Program-made: the position numbers and the translations under genes
Shown here: in pieces, positions 43,550 to 51,957 of the stretch
How the letters are laid out: each line of letters starts with the position of its first letter
Position numbering within the stretch: the stretch's first letter is position 1
Assembly (NCBI RefSeq): GCF_016785085.1
Contig: NZ_JAENHO010000019.1
Span: forward strand, 62,001-126,000
Source: Paractinoplanes lichenicola
Lineage (GTDB): Bacteria; Actinomycetota; Actinomycetes; Mycobacteriales; Micromonosporaceae
Length of the DNA stretch: 64,000 nucleotides
Direction of reading: 5' to 3'
Notes under the pieces: model-generated
The model's database searches: none
Told to the model about the DNA's origin: nothing
Seen by the model: only the letters and a program-made list of their open reading frames with translations

Positions 43550-44293
43550 TTAGCGGGTCCAGTCGTGTTTTACGGCTCTGATCAGGCGGTCTTTGAGTTC
43601 TCGGGTGTGCCTGCGGCTGACCGGGAGCTCGATGCCGTCGACCGCGACCACGTAGCCGGAGCCGGTCAGGCGGAGCTCGGCGATCAGGCGGATCTGCACC
43701 AGGTAGGACCGGTGGATGCGGACGAAACCGGCGTCGGCCCAGCGTTCGGCCAGGGTGGCCAGGGAGACCCGGACGAGGTGGGAGGCGTCGGACGTGTGCA
43801 GGCGGGCGTAGTCGCCCTGGGCCTCGACCCAGCGGACCGACGAGCGGGGGAGCATGCGGGTGGTGCCGGCCAGCTCGACCGGGATCGTGGGCTCGTCGAC
43901 CGGTGGGACGGGCGCGGGGGTGGGGGCGGGACGGGTGCCGGCGACCCGGCGCAGGGATTCGCCCAGGCGCTCGGCGCGTACGGGCTTGCGGACGTAGTCG
44001 GTGACGCCCAGGTCGAAGGCGTCCACGGCGCCGTCGTCGTACGCGGTGACGAAGACGATGGCCGGCGGGCGCGCGAACCGGCGCAGGATGCGGGCCAGCT
44101 CCATGCCGTCCAGGCCGGGCATGCGGATGTCGAGGAAGACCGCGTCGACCTCGGTGTCGCGCAGCACGCGCAGGGCCTCGGTGGCGTCGCCGGCCCGGTG
44201 CACGTGTGCGACCCGGCCGTCGGCGTTGAGCAGGTAGGCCAGCTCGTCGAGCGCGGGCGGCTCGTCGTCCACCGCCAGTACGACCAGACTCAT
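43550..44293 (-). CDS. LytTR-family response regulator
   Basis: A protein of 247 residues: receiver domain (Asp55 in FLDIRMPGLDG, Lys in VRKPVRAERL), a Pro-rich linker (about 120-137) and a C-terminal LytTR DNA-binding domain (RWVEAQGDYARLHT; FVRIHRSYLVQ; LPVSRRHTRELKDRL). Its partner is the LytS-type kinase just upstream. Two coupled 16-codon ORFs lie between the two genes. Confidence 0.94.
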   Translation of the reverse strand: MSLVVLAVDDEPPALDELAYLLNADGRVAHVHRAGDATEALRVLRDTEVDAVFLDIRMPGLDGMELARILRRFARPPAIVFVTAYDDGAVDAFDLGVTDYVRKPVRAERLGESLRRVAGTRPAPTPAPVPPVDEPTIPVELAGTTRMLPRSSVRWVEAQGDYARLHTSDASHLVRVSLATLAERWADAGFVRIHRSYLVQIRLIAELRLTGSGYVVAVDGIELPVSRRHTRELKDRLIRAVKHDWTR

Positions 44294-44340
44294 GCGCGGA
44301 CTCCGGGGCGTCGGCCTGCGGCGGGCAGTCGCATGCTCAT
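44290..44340 (-). CDS. Mini-ORF 2 (16 codons) between kinase and regulator
   Basis: Reads MSMRLPAAGRRPGVRA. It starts in ATGA overlap with mini-ORF 1 and its stop overlaps the regulator ATG as ATGA, restoring the coupling that presumably existed before the duplication. Confidence 0.45.
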   Translation of the reverse strand: MSMRLPAAGRRPGVRA

Positions 44341-44387
44341 GCGCGGACTCCCGGGCCTCGATCTGCGGCGGGCACTCGCATGCTCAT
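44337..44387 (-). CDS. Mini-ORF 1 (16 codons) between kinase and regulator
   Basis: Reads MSMRVPAADRGPGVRA. Its ATG overlaps the kinase stop as ATGA and its stop overlaps the start of the second mini-ORF the same way. It repeats the kinase C-terminus SMRVPKFHPGVRA. It may only relay ribosomes; a peptide function is not implied. Confidence 0.45.
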   Translation of the reverse strand: MSMRVPAADRGPGVRA

Positions 44388-45580
44388 GCGCGGACTCCCG
44401 GGTGGAACTTCGGCACTCGCATGCTCACCTTCGTGCCGGCTCCGGGCGCGGTCTCGACCACCAGGCCGAAATGGTCGCCGAAGACCGACCTCAGTCGTTC
44501 GTCCACATTTGCCAGGCCCACGTGCTGCCCGTCGTCCGTCTCGGGCATGCCGGCCGCGAACACCGCCGGGTCCATGCCGACCCCGTCGTCCTCCACCGTG
44601 ATGTGGCATTCGGCGCCGGCGTCCTGGGCTTCGATGCTCACCATACCGACGCCCGGCTTGCGCGACAGGCCGTGGCGGACGGCGTTCTCGACCAGCGGCT
44701 GCAGGCAGAGGAAGGGCAGCCCGACCGGCAGCACCTCGGGCGCGATCTGCAGCCGGACCTGCAGCCGGTCGCCGAACCGGGCCCGTTCGATCGTGAGGTA
44801 GCGGTCGATCGAGCGCAGCTCCTCGGCCAGCGTCGTGAAGTCGCCGTGCGCGCGGAACGAGTAGCGGGTGAACTCGGCGAATTCGAGGATCAGCTCACGC
44901 GCCCGCTCGGGGTCCGTACGGACGAAGGAGCCGATCGCGGTGAGCGCGTTGTAGATGAAGTGCGGGCTGATCTGGGCCCGCAGCGCTCGCACCTCGGCCT
45001 TGGCCAGGCGCTCGCGCGACGAGTCGAGCTCGGCCAGCGCGAGTTGCGAGCCGGCCCAGCGGGCGGCCTCCAGGGTGGCCTGCACGAGCCCGGGCGCGGG
45101 GTGGTCGTCGGCCACCGCCACCAGCGCGGCCGCGGCCCGGCCGTCGGGGCGGCTGGCCAGCGGCGCCACCACGGCCCCGCGGACGACACAATCGACCCGG
45201 TCGCAGGGCAGGTCGGAGGCGGACAGCACGATCGAGCGTTGCGAGTCCAGGGCCCGTACGGCGGCCGCGGTGAACTGGTCGCTGTGGTGGCTGCCGCGGC
45301 CGTCGAAGGCGAGGCAGCTCTCCCCGTCGGTGATCGTCAGCCCGGTCGCGCCGACGAGCGTGCGCAGGGGGCGGGCGGCCTTGGCGGCGGTGCCGGGGCT
45401 GAGGCCGGCGCGCAGCGGGTCGGCGGCGAGGGCGGCGGTGTGCAGCACGTCGTAGGTGGCCCGCTGCATGGCGGTGGCGATGCCGCGGCGGGCGCGCAGC
45501 CGGACGACGGCCACCACCGCGGCGGCCAGGGCGGCCAGGACGGCGACGACCGCCAGCACACTGCCCACTTGTCCGGCCAC
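44384..45580 (-). CDS. LytS-type sensor histidine kinase
   Basis: A kinase of 398 residues with one N-terminal membrane helix (about 5-27), a GAF-like input region (about 40-165) and the short His_kinase domain (RALRAQISPHFIYNALTAIGS, His207), then FLCLQPLVENAVRHGLSRK and DDGVGMD with a HVGLANVDERL end. This is the LytS/YehU layout that pairs with LytTR regulators. The C-terminal 14 codons are the source of the downstream repeats. Confidence 0.93.
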   Translation of the reverse strand: MAGQVGSVLAVVAVLAALAAAVVAVVRLRARRGIATAMQRATYDVLHTAALAADPLRAGLSPGTAAKAARPLRTLVGATGLTITDGESCLAFDGRGSHHSDQFTAAAVRALDSQRSIVLSASDLPCDRVDCVVRGAVVAPLASRPDGRAAAALVAVADDHPAPGLVQATLEAARWAGSQLALAELDSSRERLAKAEVRALRAQISPHFIYNALTAIGSFVRTDPERARELILEFAEFTRYSFRAHGDFTTLAEELRSIDRYLTIERARFGDRLQVRLQIAPEVLPVGLPFLCLQPLVENAVRHGLSRKPGVGMVSIEAQDAGAECHITVEDDGVGMDPAVFAAGMPETDDGQHVGLANVDERLRSVFGDHFGLVVETAPGAGTKVSMRVPKFHPGVRA

Positions 45581-45655
45581 GCAGCAGATAGTAGGCGGTC
45601 ATACCGTATTGGCAGGGTGTCAATTGGGATTACCAGCTAGTAACAAGCTGATCAA

Positions 45656-45672
45656 CGATGTGACATACATCG
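45656..45672 (+). promoter_or_regulatory. Palindrome upstream of the polyester hydrolase gene
   Basis: CGATGT-GACAT-ACATCG, 34 bases before the start codon of the hydrolase, within the divergent region shared with the LytS-type kinase. It has the size of a dimer binding site. No matching regulator gene is adjacent. A GGGAGA ribosome site follows at about 45695. Confidence 0.35.
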
Positions 45673-45706
45673 ATCCCTAGCTCTACCCACACCCAGGGAG
45701 AGTTCC

Positions 45707-46561
45707 ATGGTCAAAGCCCGTGTGGCGGCCGTTCTCGCAGCCGTCCTGTTCGCGGTCTCACCTGCCGCACCAGCTCTCGCGGCCAACCCGTACGAGCGTG
45801 GCCCCGCCCCCACGACCAGCAGCATCGAGGCCGCCCGCGGCTCCTTCGCGACCGCCACGACCACCGTCGCCCGGTCTGCGGTCAGCGGTTTCGGCGGCGG
45901 CACGATCTACTACCCGACCAGCACCGCCGAGGGCACGTTCGGGGCCGTGGCCATCTCGCCCGGCTTCACCGCCTCGCAGTCCAGCGTCTCGTGGCTCGGC
46001 CCGCGGCTCGCGTCGCAGGGCTTCGTGGTGATCACGATCGACACGCTCAGCACGCTCGACCAGCCCGCCAGCCGCGGCACCCAGCTGCTGGCCGCGCTCG
46101 ACTACCTGACCCGTACGAGCAGTGTCCGTACGCGCATCGACGCCTCTCGGCTCGGTGTCATGGGCCACTCGATGGGTGGCGGGGGCAGCCTCTCGGCCTC
46201 GGTCAGCCGCCCGGCCCTGCAGGCGGCCATCCCGCTGACCCCGTGGCACGGCACCAAGAGCTGGACCAGCGACCGGGTGCCGACCCTGATCATCGGGGCC
46301 GAGAACGACACCGTGGCGCCGGTCAGCTCGCACTCCGAGCCGTTCTACACCAGCCTGCCGGCGGCCTCGGACAAGGCGTACCTGGAACTCAACAACGCCT
46401 CGCACTCGGCGCCGACCTCGACGAACGTGACGGTCGCGAAATACAGCATCTCGTGGCTCAAGCGCTTCATCGACGACGACACCCGCTACGACCAGTTCCT
46501 GTGCCCCAACCCGTCGGGTACGGCGATCCAGGAGTACCGCTCCACGTGCCCCTACAGCTGA
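45707..46561 (+). CDS. Secreted cutinase/PETase-family polyester hydrolase
   Basis: A protein of 284 residues with a Sec signal (cleavage after ALA, mature start ANPYERGPAP). It closely follows Thermobifida cutinase TfCut2 and IsPETase: GFGGGTIYYP, AISPGFT (Phe87, aromatic clamp), GHSMGGGG (Ser155), PLTPWH (Trp180), GAENDTVAPV (Asp201), NNASHSAP (His233), DDDTRYDQFLCP and C-terminal STCPYS (Cys266-Cys281 disulfide). His154 is cutinase-like, whereas Ser234 and the END text resemble IsPETase; the second IsPETase disulfide is absent. Family members hydrolyse cutin and many polyesters, some including PET. Actual activity is inferred. Confidence 0.93.
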   Translation: MVKARVAAVLAAVLFAVSPAAPALAANPYERGPAPTTSSIEAARGSFATATTTVARSAVSGFGGGTIYYPTSTAEGTFGAVAISPGFTASQSSVSWLGPRLASQGFVVITIDTLSTLDQPASRGTQLLAALDYLTRTSSVRTRIDASRLGVMGHSMGGGGSLSASVSRPALQAAIPLTPWHGTKSWTSDRVPTLIIGAENDTVAPVSSHSEPFYTSLPAASDKAYLELNNASHSAPTSTNVTVAKYSISWLKRFIDDDTRYDQFLCPNPSGTAIQEYRSTCPYS

Positions 46562-46562
46562 G

Positions 46563-48170
46563 CTAGTAGGCGCCCTTGCGCTTGAGCACCACGAAGATCG
46601 TTCGCCAGAGGATGCCGAGGTCGTACGTCAGGGACCAGTTGTCGACGTAATACAGGTCCAGGCGTACGGCCTCGTCCCACGACAGGTCGGAACGGCCCGA
46701 CACCTGCCACAGGCCGGTGATGCCCGGGCGCACCAGCAGCCGGCGCCGCACGTCGCCCAGGTAGTCACCGTCGTCGGCGGGCAGCGGGCGCGGGCCGACC
46801 AGCGACATCTCGCCCTTGAGCACATTGATCAGCTGGGGCAGCTCGTCGAGCGAGGTGGCCCGCAGCTTCGCGCCGAACGAGAAGATCCGCGGGTCGTTCT
46901 TCATCTTGAAGAGCATGCCGTCGGACTCGTTGAGCTCCTCCAGCGTGCGCTTGCGCTCCTCGGCGTCGACATACATCGTCCGGAACTTCCACACCCGGAA
47001 CGTGCGGCCCTCGTGCCCGACGCGGGGCTGCCGGAAGAAGACCGGGCCGGGGTCGGAGAGCTTGATGCCGATCGCGATGGCGATCAGGATCGGGCTGATC
47101 ACCAGCAGGCCGAGGCCGGCCGCGACCCGGTCGAGCAGGTTTTTCACCAGCCAGCCGGGGCCCGACAGGGTCGGCTCCTCGACGTGCAGCAGCGGCAGGC
47201 CCTCGATCGGGCGGATGTGCACCCGGGGGCCCGCGATGTCGGTCAGCTGCGGGGCGACGACCAGGTCGACGCCGGTGCCCTCGAGCTGCCAGGCCAGCCG
47301 GCGCAGCTCGCCGGGCTCGGCGCTGGCCGAACCGCAGACCGCGATCGTGTCGGCCCCGACCTCGCGCACCAGGGCGAGCACGTCGCGGGCCGCGTAGACC
47401 GGGACGGGCGTCTCGATGCCGCGGGCGGCGGCGTAGCCATCGGTTATGTGGATGGCCACCGGGATCAGGCCGGCGGCCGGGCTGCGGGTGACCGCGGTGT
47501 AGACCTCGAGCGCCTCGGGCAGGGTGCCGACCAGGATCATGCGGTGGGCGCCATGGCCGGTCTTGCGGCGGGCGAAATGCAGCACCTGGCGCGCGGCGAC
47601 GCGACCGACGAGCAGGAAGGCCACCGCCATCAGCGAGACCGCGGCGACCGTGCCACGCGACAGCGGGGCCTTGGTGGCGAACGCGAGCAGCGACACGGCG
47701 GCCACGATGGTGACCGAGGTGCGCACGATCCGCTTGAACTCTTCGCTGCCCAGGCCCAGGTAGCGCCGGTCGTACGTGCCGTTGGCCCAGAGCAGGATCA
47801 TCCAGCCCAGCGGAAGCACCACGTACGCGAAGAAGATGAACAGCTCTTCGTTGTGCAGGAAGAACAGGCTCTTGCCGTAGAAACCCGAGCGCGACTTCTC
47901 GATGTACGTCGCGGCCAGGTGACTGGCCAGGACGGCCGAGATGAGATCGAGGAAGACCAGGACCAGGGTGTACGGGCGGTGCCAGCGCGAGAGGCGCTTG
48001 TGCTGCCGGTTCCACGCGGATCGGGGTACGCCGTTGCTCGGTGGCGGCTGCTGCTGCCACTCGAAGCTGTCGTACGACACGGGTTTGCTCCGGCTGCTGT
48101 CGGTAACCGGGCGATGCAGGCTAGCGGTCACCTCGCCTACGTCCTCCCGCATCCGGAAAAGATTACGCAC
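46563..48170 (-). CDS. Polyprenyl glycosylphosphotransferase (exopolysaccharide sugar transferase)
   Basis: A protein of 535 residues with four or five N-terminal membrane helices, a cytoplasmic CoA-like/Rossmann middle region (GHGAHRMILVGTLPEALEV) and the C-terminal sugar-phosphate transferase domain: KLSDPGPVFFRQPRVGHEGRTFRVWKFRTM, SLDELPQLINVLKGEMSLVGPRP, RPGITGLWQVSGRSDLSWDEAVRLD. It starts a glycan by adding sugar-1-phosphate to undecaprenyl phosphate. GTG at 48170 is used; ATG at 48152 is possible. Confidence 0.93.
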   Translation of the reverse strand: MRNLFRMREDVGEVTASLHRPVTDSSRSKPVSYDSFEWQQQPPPSNGVPRSAWNRQHKRLSRWHRPYTLVLVFLDLISAVLASHLAATYIEKSRSGFYGKSLFFLHNEELFIFFAYVVLPLGWMILLWANGTYDRRYLGLGSEEFKRIVRTSVTIVAAVSLLAFATKAPLSRGTVAAVSLMAVAFLLVGRVAARQVLHFARRKTGHGAHRMILVGTLPEALEVYTAVTRSPAAGLIPVAIHITDGYAAARGIETPVPVYAARDVLALVREVGADTIAVCGSASAEPGELRRLAWQLEGTGVDLVVAPQLTDIAGPRVHIRPIEGLPLLHVEEPTLSGPGWLVKNLLDRVAAGLGLLVISPILIAIAIGIKLSDPGPVFFRQPRVGHEGRTFRVWKFRTMYVDAEERKRTLEELNESDGMLFKMKNDPRIFSFGAKLRATSLDELPQLINVLKGEMSLVGPRPLPADDGDYLGDVRRRLLVRPGITGLWQVSGRSDLSWDEAVRLDLYYVDNWSLTYDLGILWRTIFVVLKRKGAY

Positions 48171-48301
48171 CGCGACGAGTCGGAACGGAGAACCGCGCCG
48201 CGGAAACGTGGGACCGGGCCACTATACCGATGGATCGGGCGGAAAGAAGCGGACGTTGTGCCCGGTTTACCAACCGTGTACGTAGCGTGACCGATACGCC
48301 G

Positions 48302-49162
48302 CTATCGGATCAACTTGGACAGCCGTCGATCGGCCAGCGGCTTGCCCCCGGTCTGGCACGTCGCGCAGTACTGCAGGCTCTTGTCGGCGAACGACACCTC
48401 GCGCACCGTGTCGCCACAGACCGGGCACGGCAACCCCGTACGGGCGTGGACGCGCAGGCCGGCCCGCTTCTCGCCCTTGAGTTCGGCCGCCTTCATGCCG
48501 ACCGACCGGGCCACGGCGTCGTTCTCGACCTCGCGCATGGCCGCGTACAGGGTGTCGATCTGCTCGTCGGTCAGTTTTCCGGTGAGTGCGAACGGCGACA
48601 TCTTCGCCACGTGCAGGATCTCGTCGGAGTAGGCGTTGCCGATGCCGGCCAGCACCTCCTGGTCGACCAGCACGCCTTTGACCTGCCCGTTGCGGCCCTT
48701 GATGCGCTCGGCGAACTCGTCGCGCGAGACCGCCAGCGCGTCCGGGCCGAGCCGCGAGACGCCGGGGACCTCGGCCGGATCCCGTACGAGATAAGCGGCC
48801 AGCGACTTCTGGGTGCCGGCCTCGGTCAGGTCGAACCCGGAGCCGTCGTCGAGCCGCACCCGGATCGCGATCGGCCCGCTGCCCGGCTTGAGCGGCGCGG
48901 GCGACTTGAACGCGTCGCGATAGTGCAGCCAGCCGGCCCGGGCCAGGTGGACGACCAGGTGGATCTCGTCACCCAGGCCCACGTCGAGGAACTTGCCGTG
49001 CCGACCGGCCGAGGTGATCGGCAGGCCGGCGATCGCGGTGGCCGGCGGGTCGTACGTCTTCAGCGCGCTGAACGAGGACACCTCGAAGCGCTCCACGGTG
49101 TGGCCGACCGCGCGCTCGCGCAAGTAGGCCGCGAGCGCCTCGACCTCAGGAAGTTCGGGCAC
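48302..49162 (-). CDS. Fpg/Nei-family DNA glycosylase/AP lyase
   Basis: A base excision repair enzyme of 286 residues. After Met removal the N-terminus is PELPEVEALAAYLRE, where the Pro1 amine is the nucleophile and Glu2 assists. Further motifs: AGRHGKFLDVGL, the DNA-binding KGVLVDQEVLAGIGNAYSDEIL, and a C-terminal zinc finger CPVCGDTVREVSF ... YCATCQTGG. It removes oxidised bases; the exact subfamily is not set. GTG at 49162 is fixed by the catalytic N-terminus. Its stop lies in a CCGATA/TATCGG hairpin. Confidence 0.94.
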   Translation of the reverse strand: MPELPEVEALAAYLRERAVGHTVERFEVSSFSALKTYDPPATAIAGLPITSAGRHGKFLDVGLGDEIHLVVHLARAGWLHYRDAFKSPAPLKPGSGPIAIRVRLDDGSGFDLTEAGTQKSLAAYLVRDPAEVPGVSRLGPDALAVSRDEFAERIKGRNGQVKGVLVDQEVLAGIGNAYSDEILHVAKMSPFALTGKLTDEQIDTLYAAMREVENDAVARSVGMKAAELKGEKRAGLRVHARTGLPCPVCGDTVREVSFADKSLQYCATCQTGGKPLADRRLSKLIR

Positions 49163-49187
49163 GACCTCAACGGTAGCGTCTCTGGGC

Positions 49188-50363
49188 GTGAAGGTCGTCG
49201 TTGCGCACAACCGGTATCGGGAAGCGATGCCGTCCGGCGAGAACGTCATCGTCGACACCGAGATCACCCAGCTCCGCGAGGCCGGGATCGAGGTGCTGCC
49301 GTTCCAGCGCAGCTCCGACTCGATCGGTGACCTGCCCCTGGCCGAGAAGGCGCTGCTGCCGCTCTCCCCGATCTATGGCCGGGCCGCCCAGCGCGACCTG
49401 GCCGAGCTGCTCGAGGCCGAGCGCCCCGACGTGCTGCACCTGCACAACCCGTACCCGCTGCTCTCGCCCTGGGTCGTGCGAACGGCCCACGCGCACGGCG
49501 TGCCGGTGATCCAGACGGTGCACAACTATCGGCAGGTCTGCTCGTCGGGCCTCTATTTCCGCGACGGGCACAACTGCCAGGACTGCCGGGGCAAGCTGGT
49601 CGGCTGGCCCGCGGTCAAGCACCGTTGCTATCGCGGCTCGGCCGCCCAGAGCGCGCTGATGGCGACCACCCTGGCCGTGCACCGCCCGACGTGGCGCTCG
49701 GTCGACCGGTTCATCGCGCTGACCGACCGGATCGCGGCGCACCTGCGTGACTACGGCATCCCCGACGAGCACATCGTGGTCAAGCCGAACGCGCTGCCCG
49801 ATCCCGGCGAGCCCACGGCGCTGGGCGAGGGTTTCCTGTACGGGGCCCGGCTGTCCCCCGAGAAGGGCCTCGACCTGCTGCTGGAAGCCTGGCGGCAGCA
49901 CCCGGACGGCGCGCTGGGCACCCTGCGGATCGCCGGCGACGGCGAGTTGCGCCCGCTGGCCGAGCGGGCCGCCGCCGAGCGTACGGACGTGGTCTACCTC
50001 GGTATTCTCGACCGCGACGGCATGCGCCGGGCGCGCGACGAGTCGGCAGTCGTGGTCGCCGCGCCGACCTGGAACGACACCCTGCCCACGGTGATCCTGG
50101 AGGCGCTGGCGGCGGGCCGGCCGGTGCTCGGCACCGACGTCGGCGGCATCCCGTATCTGGTGGGCGACGAGGCCGGATGGGTGGTGCCGCCCCGAGCCGA
50201 CGCGCTGGCCGGCGCGCTCCCGATCGCCCGCGACCAGGCACAGGCCGTGGCGCCTGCGGCCCGGGCCCGCTACCTGCGCGACTTCCACCCCGACGTGCTG
50301 ACCGGCCGGCTGATCGACATCTACACCAGTCTCACAGCAAACTCTGATCACTCCCGCAGGTAG
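49188..50363 (+). CDS. Glycosyltransferase family 4 protein
   Basis: A 391-residue GT-B glycosyltransferase. The N-terminus is KVVVAHNRYREAMPSGENVIVD, followed by DVLHLHNPYPLLSPWVV and VIQTVHNYRQVC. An unusual loop CSSGLYFRDGHNCQDCRGK contains three cysteines. The C-terminal domain has LYGARLSPEKGLDLLLEAW and PTVILEALAAGRPVLGTDVGGIPYLV. Substrate unknown, perhaps exopolysaccharide given the sugar transferase nearby. It diverges from the Fpg gene across 25 bases. Confidence 0.92.
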   Translation: MKVVVAHNRYREAMPSGENVIVDTEITQLREAGIEVLPFQRSSDSIGDLPLAEKALLPLSPIYGRAAQRDLAELLEAERPDVLHLHNPYPLLSPWVVRTAHAHGVPVIQTVHNYRQVCSSGLYFRDGHNCQDCRGKLVGWPAVKHRCYRGSAAQSALMATTLAVHRPTWRSVDRFIALTDRIAAHLRDYGIPDEHIVVKPNALPDPGEPTALGEGFLYGARLSPEKGLDLLLEAWRQHPDGALGTLRIAGDGELRPLAERAAAERTDVVYLGILDRDGMRRARDESAVVVAAPTWNDTLPTVILEALAAGRPVLGTDVGGIPYLVGDEAGWVVPPRADALAGALPIARDQAQAVAPAARARYLRDFHPDVLTGRLIDIYTSLTANSDHSRR

Positions 50364-50393
50364 ATCTTGCGGGACCCGGGAACGCTCGGAAAC

Positions 50394-51896
50394 GTGAGCA
50401 TCTCCCGGAGAAATGTCCTGCTCGGCTTGGGTGGCGCGGCGGTGACCGGGGTCGGCGGTTTCGCACTCGGCCGTCTTCCCTGGGGCGAGCCCGCTCCCGA
50501 GGAACCAGCCGCCGTCGAGGATCCGAAATTCCGGTCCCGGCCGGATCTGCGCACTCTGCCCGACGTCACGATCACGATGGCGGCCGCCGGCACCGTCGCG
50601 GGCTCGATCTTTCTGACCCCCGCCTCCGGCACCGGGTTGTGGGGGCCGCTCGTCGTCGACGAGAAGGGCTCGCCGGTCTGGTTCAAGAAGGTGCCCGACC
50701 CGGCCACCGTCGCGATCGACCTCAAGGCCCAGCAGTATCGGGGCAAGCCGGTGCTGACCTGGTGGGAGGGGACGATCGGGGGCACCGGCGGGCAGGGCGT
50801 CGGCCAGGGCGAGTTCGTGATCGCCGACCAGTCCTACCGCGAGATCACCCGGGTCCGGGCGGCCGGCACCGAGCAGGCCGACCAGCACGATCTGGTGCTC
50901 ACGCCGCAGGGCACCGCGCTCTTCTGGGTCTACGACCCCATCCCGTACGACCTCAGCGCGCTCGGCGGGCCGACCGACGGCGTGCTGCACGACGGCGTGA
51001 TCCAGGAGATCGACATCGCCACGGGCAAGAAGGTCTTCGAGTGGCGGTCCAGTGATCACGTGGGGCTGGACGAGTCGTACGCGCCGCGCCCGGTCGGGGA
51101 GTCGGAACATCTCCCGTACGACTATTTCCACGCGAACTCGGTCGGCCTGGCCGCGGACGGCGACATCATCATGTCGGCCCGGCACACGTGGGCCGTCTAC
51201 AAGATCGATCGCCGCAGTGGCGAGGTCAAGTGGCGGATCGGCGGCAAGAAGTCGGATTTTGAGGTCGACGAGCGCACCGCGTTCTCGTGGCAGCACGACT
51301 TCCGGCAGCGCCGCGACGGCTCGTACGGGCTCTTCGACAACGGCGCCGGTGTGACCAAGGAGAAGGAGTACTCGCGTGGCGTCGTGTTCCGGGTCGACGA
51401 GGCCGCGCGGAAGACCACTTTCGTACGCGAGTTCCTGCATCCCGACCGGCTGTCGGCGCCCACGCAGGGCAGCTTCCGGGAGCTGGCCGACGGCGGCTCG
51501 TTCGTCGGGTGGGGGCAGATGCCGCACTTCACCGAGCACAACGCGGACGGGACCGTGCGGCTGGCCGGGCACTTGCCGCTCGACAACCAGTCCTACCGGG
51601 CGTACAAGGCCGAATGGACCGGCACGCCGCTCGACCAGCCCGCCCTGGGGCTGCGCGTCGAGGGCGGCAACGTGATCGTCTCGGCCAGCTGGAACGGCGC
51701 CACTCGCGTCGCGCGCTGGCGGGCGCGATGGGGGACGCAGCCCGGCGCCCTCGCCGAAAGCCAGGTCGAAGTGGCGCGGACCGGCTTCGAGACAACCCTG
51801 ACAGTGCCCGGCACGCCCGAGTACGTGGTGGCGGAGGCGCTGGACGTCGGCGGCAATGTGTTGGGCACCTCATCGGCGATCCCCGTACGGGTTTGA
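50394..51896 (+). CDS. Arylsulfotransferase (ASST)-like secreted protein
   Basis: A protein of 500 residues with a twin-arginine signal (SISRRNVLLGLGGAAVTG) and a propeller domain of the arylsulfotransferase type: LVVDEKGSPVWFKKVPD, DQHDLVLTPQGTALFWVYDP, DYFHANSVGLAADGDIIMSARHTWAVYKIDRRSGEVKWRIGG and FSWQHDFRQRRDGSYGLFDNGA. The His-containing motifs resemble active-site blades; the reaction is not confirmed. GTG at 50394 is used. It follows the glycosyltransferase by 30 bases. Confidence 0.85.
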   Translation: MSISRRNVLLGLGGAAVTGVGGFALGRLPWGEPAPEEPAAVEDPKFRSRPDLRTLPDVTITMAAAGTVAGSIFLTPASGTGLWGPLVVDEKGSPVWFKKVPDPATVAIDLKAQQYRGKPVLTWWEGTIGGTGGQGVGQGEFVIADQSYREITRVRAAGTEQADQHDLVLTPQGTALFWVYDPIPYDLSALGGPTDGVLHDGVIQEIDIATGKKVFEWRSSDHVGLDESYAPRPVGESEHLPYDYFHANSVGLAADGDIIMSARHTWAVYKIDRRSGEVKWRIGGKKSDFEVDERTAFSWQHDFRQRRDGSYGLFDNGAGVTKEKEYSRGVVFRVDEAARKTTFVREFLHPDRLSAPTQGSFRELADGGSFVGWGQMPHFTEHNADGTVRLAGHLPLDNQSYRAYKAEWTGTPLDQPALGLRVEGGNVIVSASWNGATRVARWRARWGTQPGALAESQVEVARTGFETTLTVPGTPEYVVAEALDVGGNVLGTSSAIPVRV

Positions 51897-51939
51897 CATT
51901 CCTGGCTAACGGCATTAGCTTTTAGCTAACGGAGTTAGC
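51893..51939 (+). promoter_or_regulatory. Promoter with twin TetR-type operators
   Basis: TTGACA (51893-51898), a 17-base spacer and TAGCTT (51916-51921) form a promoter for the hydrolase/TetR pair. Two matching palindromes, GCTAACGGCATTAGC (51905-51919) and GCTAACGGAGTTAGC (51925-51939), lie 20 bases apart, covering the spacer, the -10 box and the start region. This fits repression by the TetR protein encoded in the same operon. Confidence 0.8.
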
Positions 51940-51957
51940 CAAACCCAGGGAGTTGTC

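Larger units (their letters stand above)
44290..44430 (-). repeat. Three copies of the kinase 3' end / regulator start junction (47-bp period)
   Basis: On the minus strand, the block AGCATGCGAGTGCC ... GGAGTCCGCGCATGA at the end of the kinase gene is repeated twice more before the regulator ATG. Copies start 47 bp apart (at 44387 and 44340 for the two extra ATGs), and all three end CCGGGAGTCCGCGCATGA or near it. The gap between genes is exactly two periods. Confidence 0.9.

Noticed and set aside
43361..45640. Long plus-strand open frame (759 codons) over the LytTR and LytS genes
   Set aside because: Shadow of two minus-strand genes with complete signature motifs; common in very GC-rich DNA.
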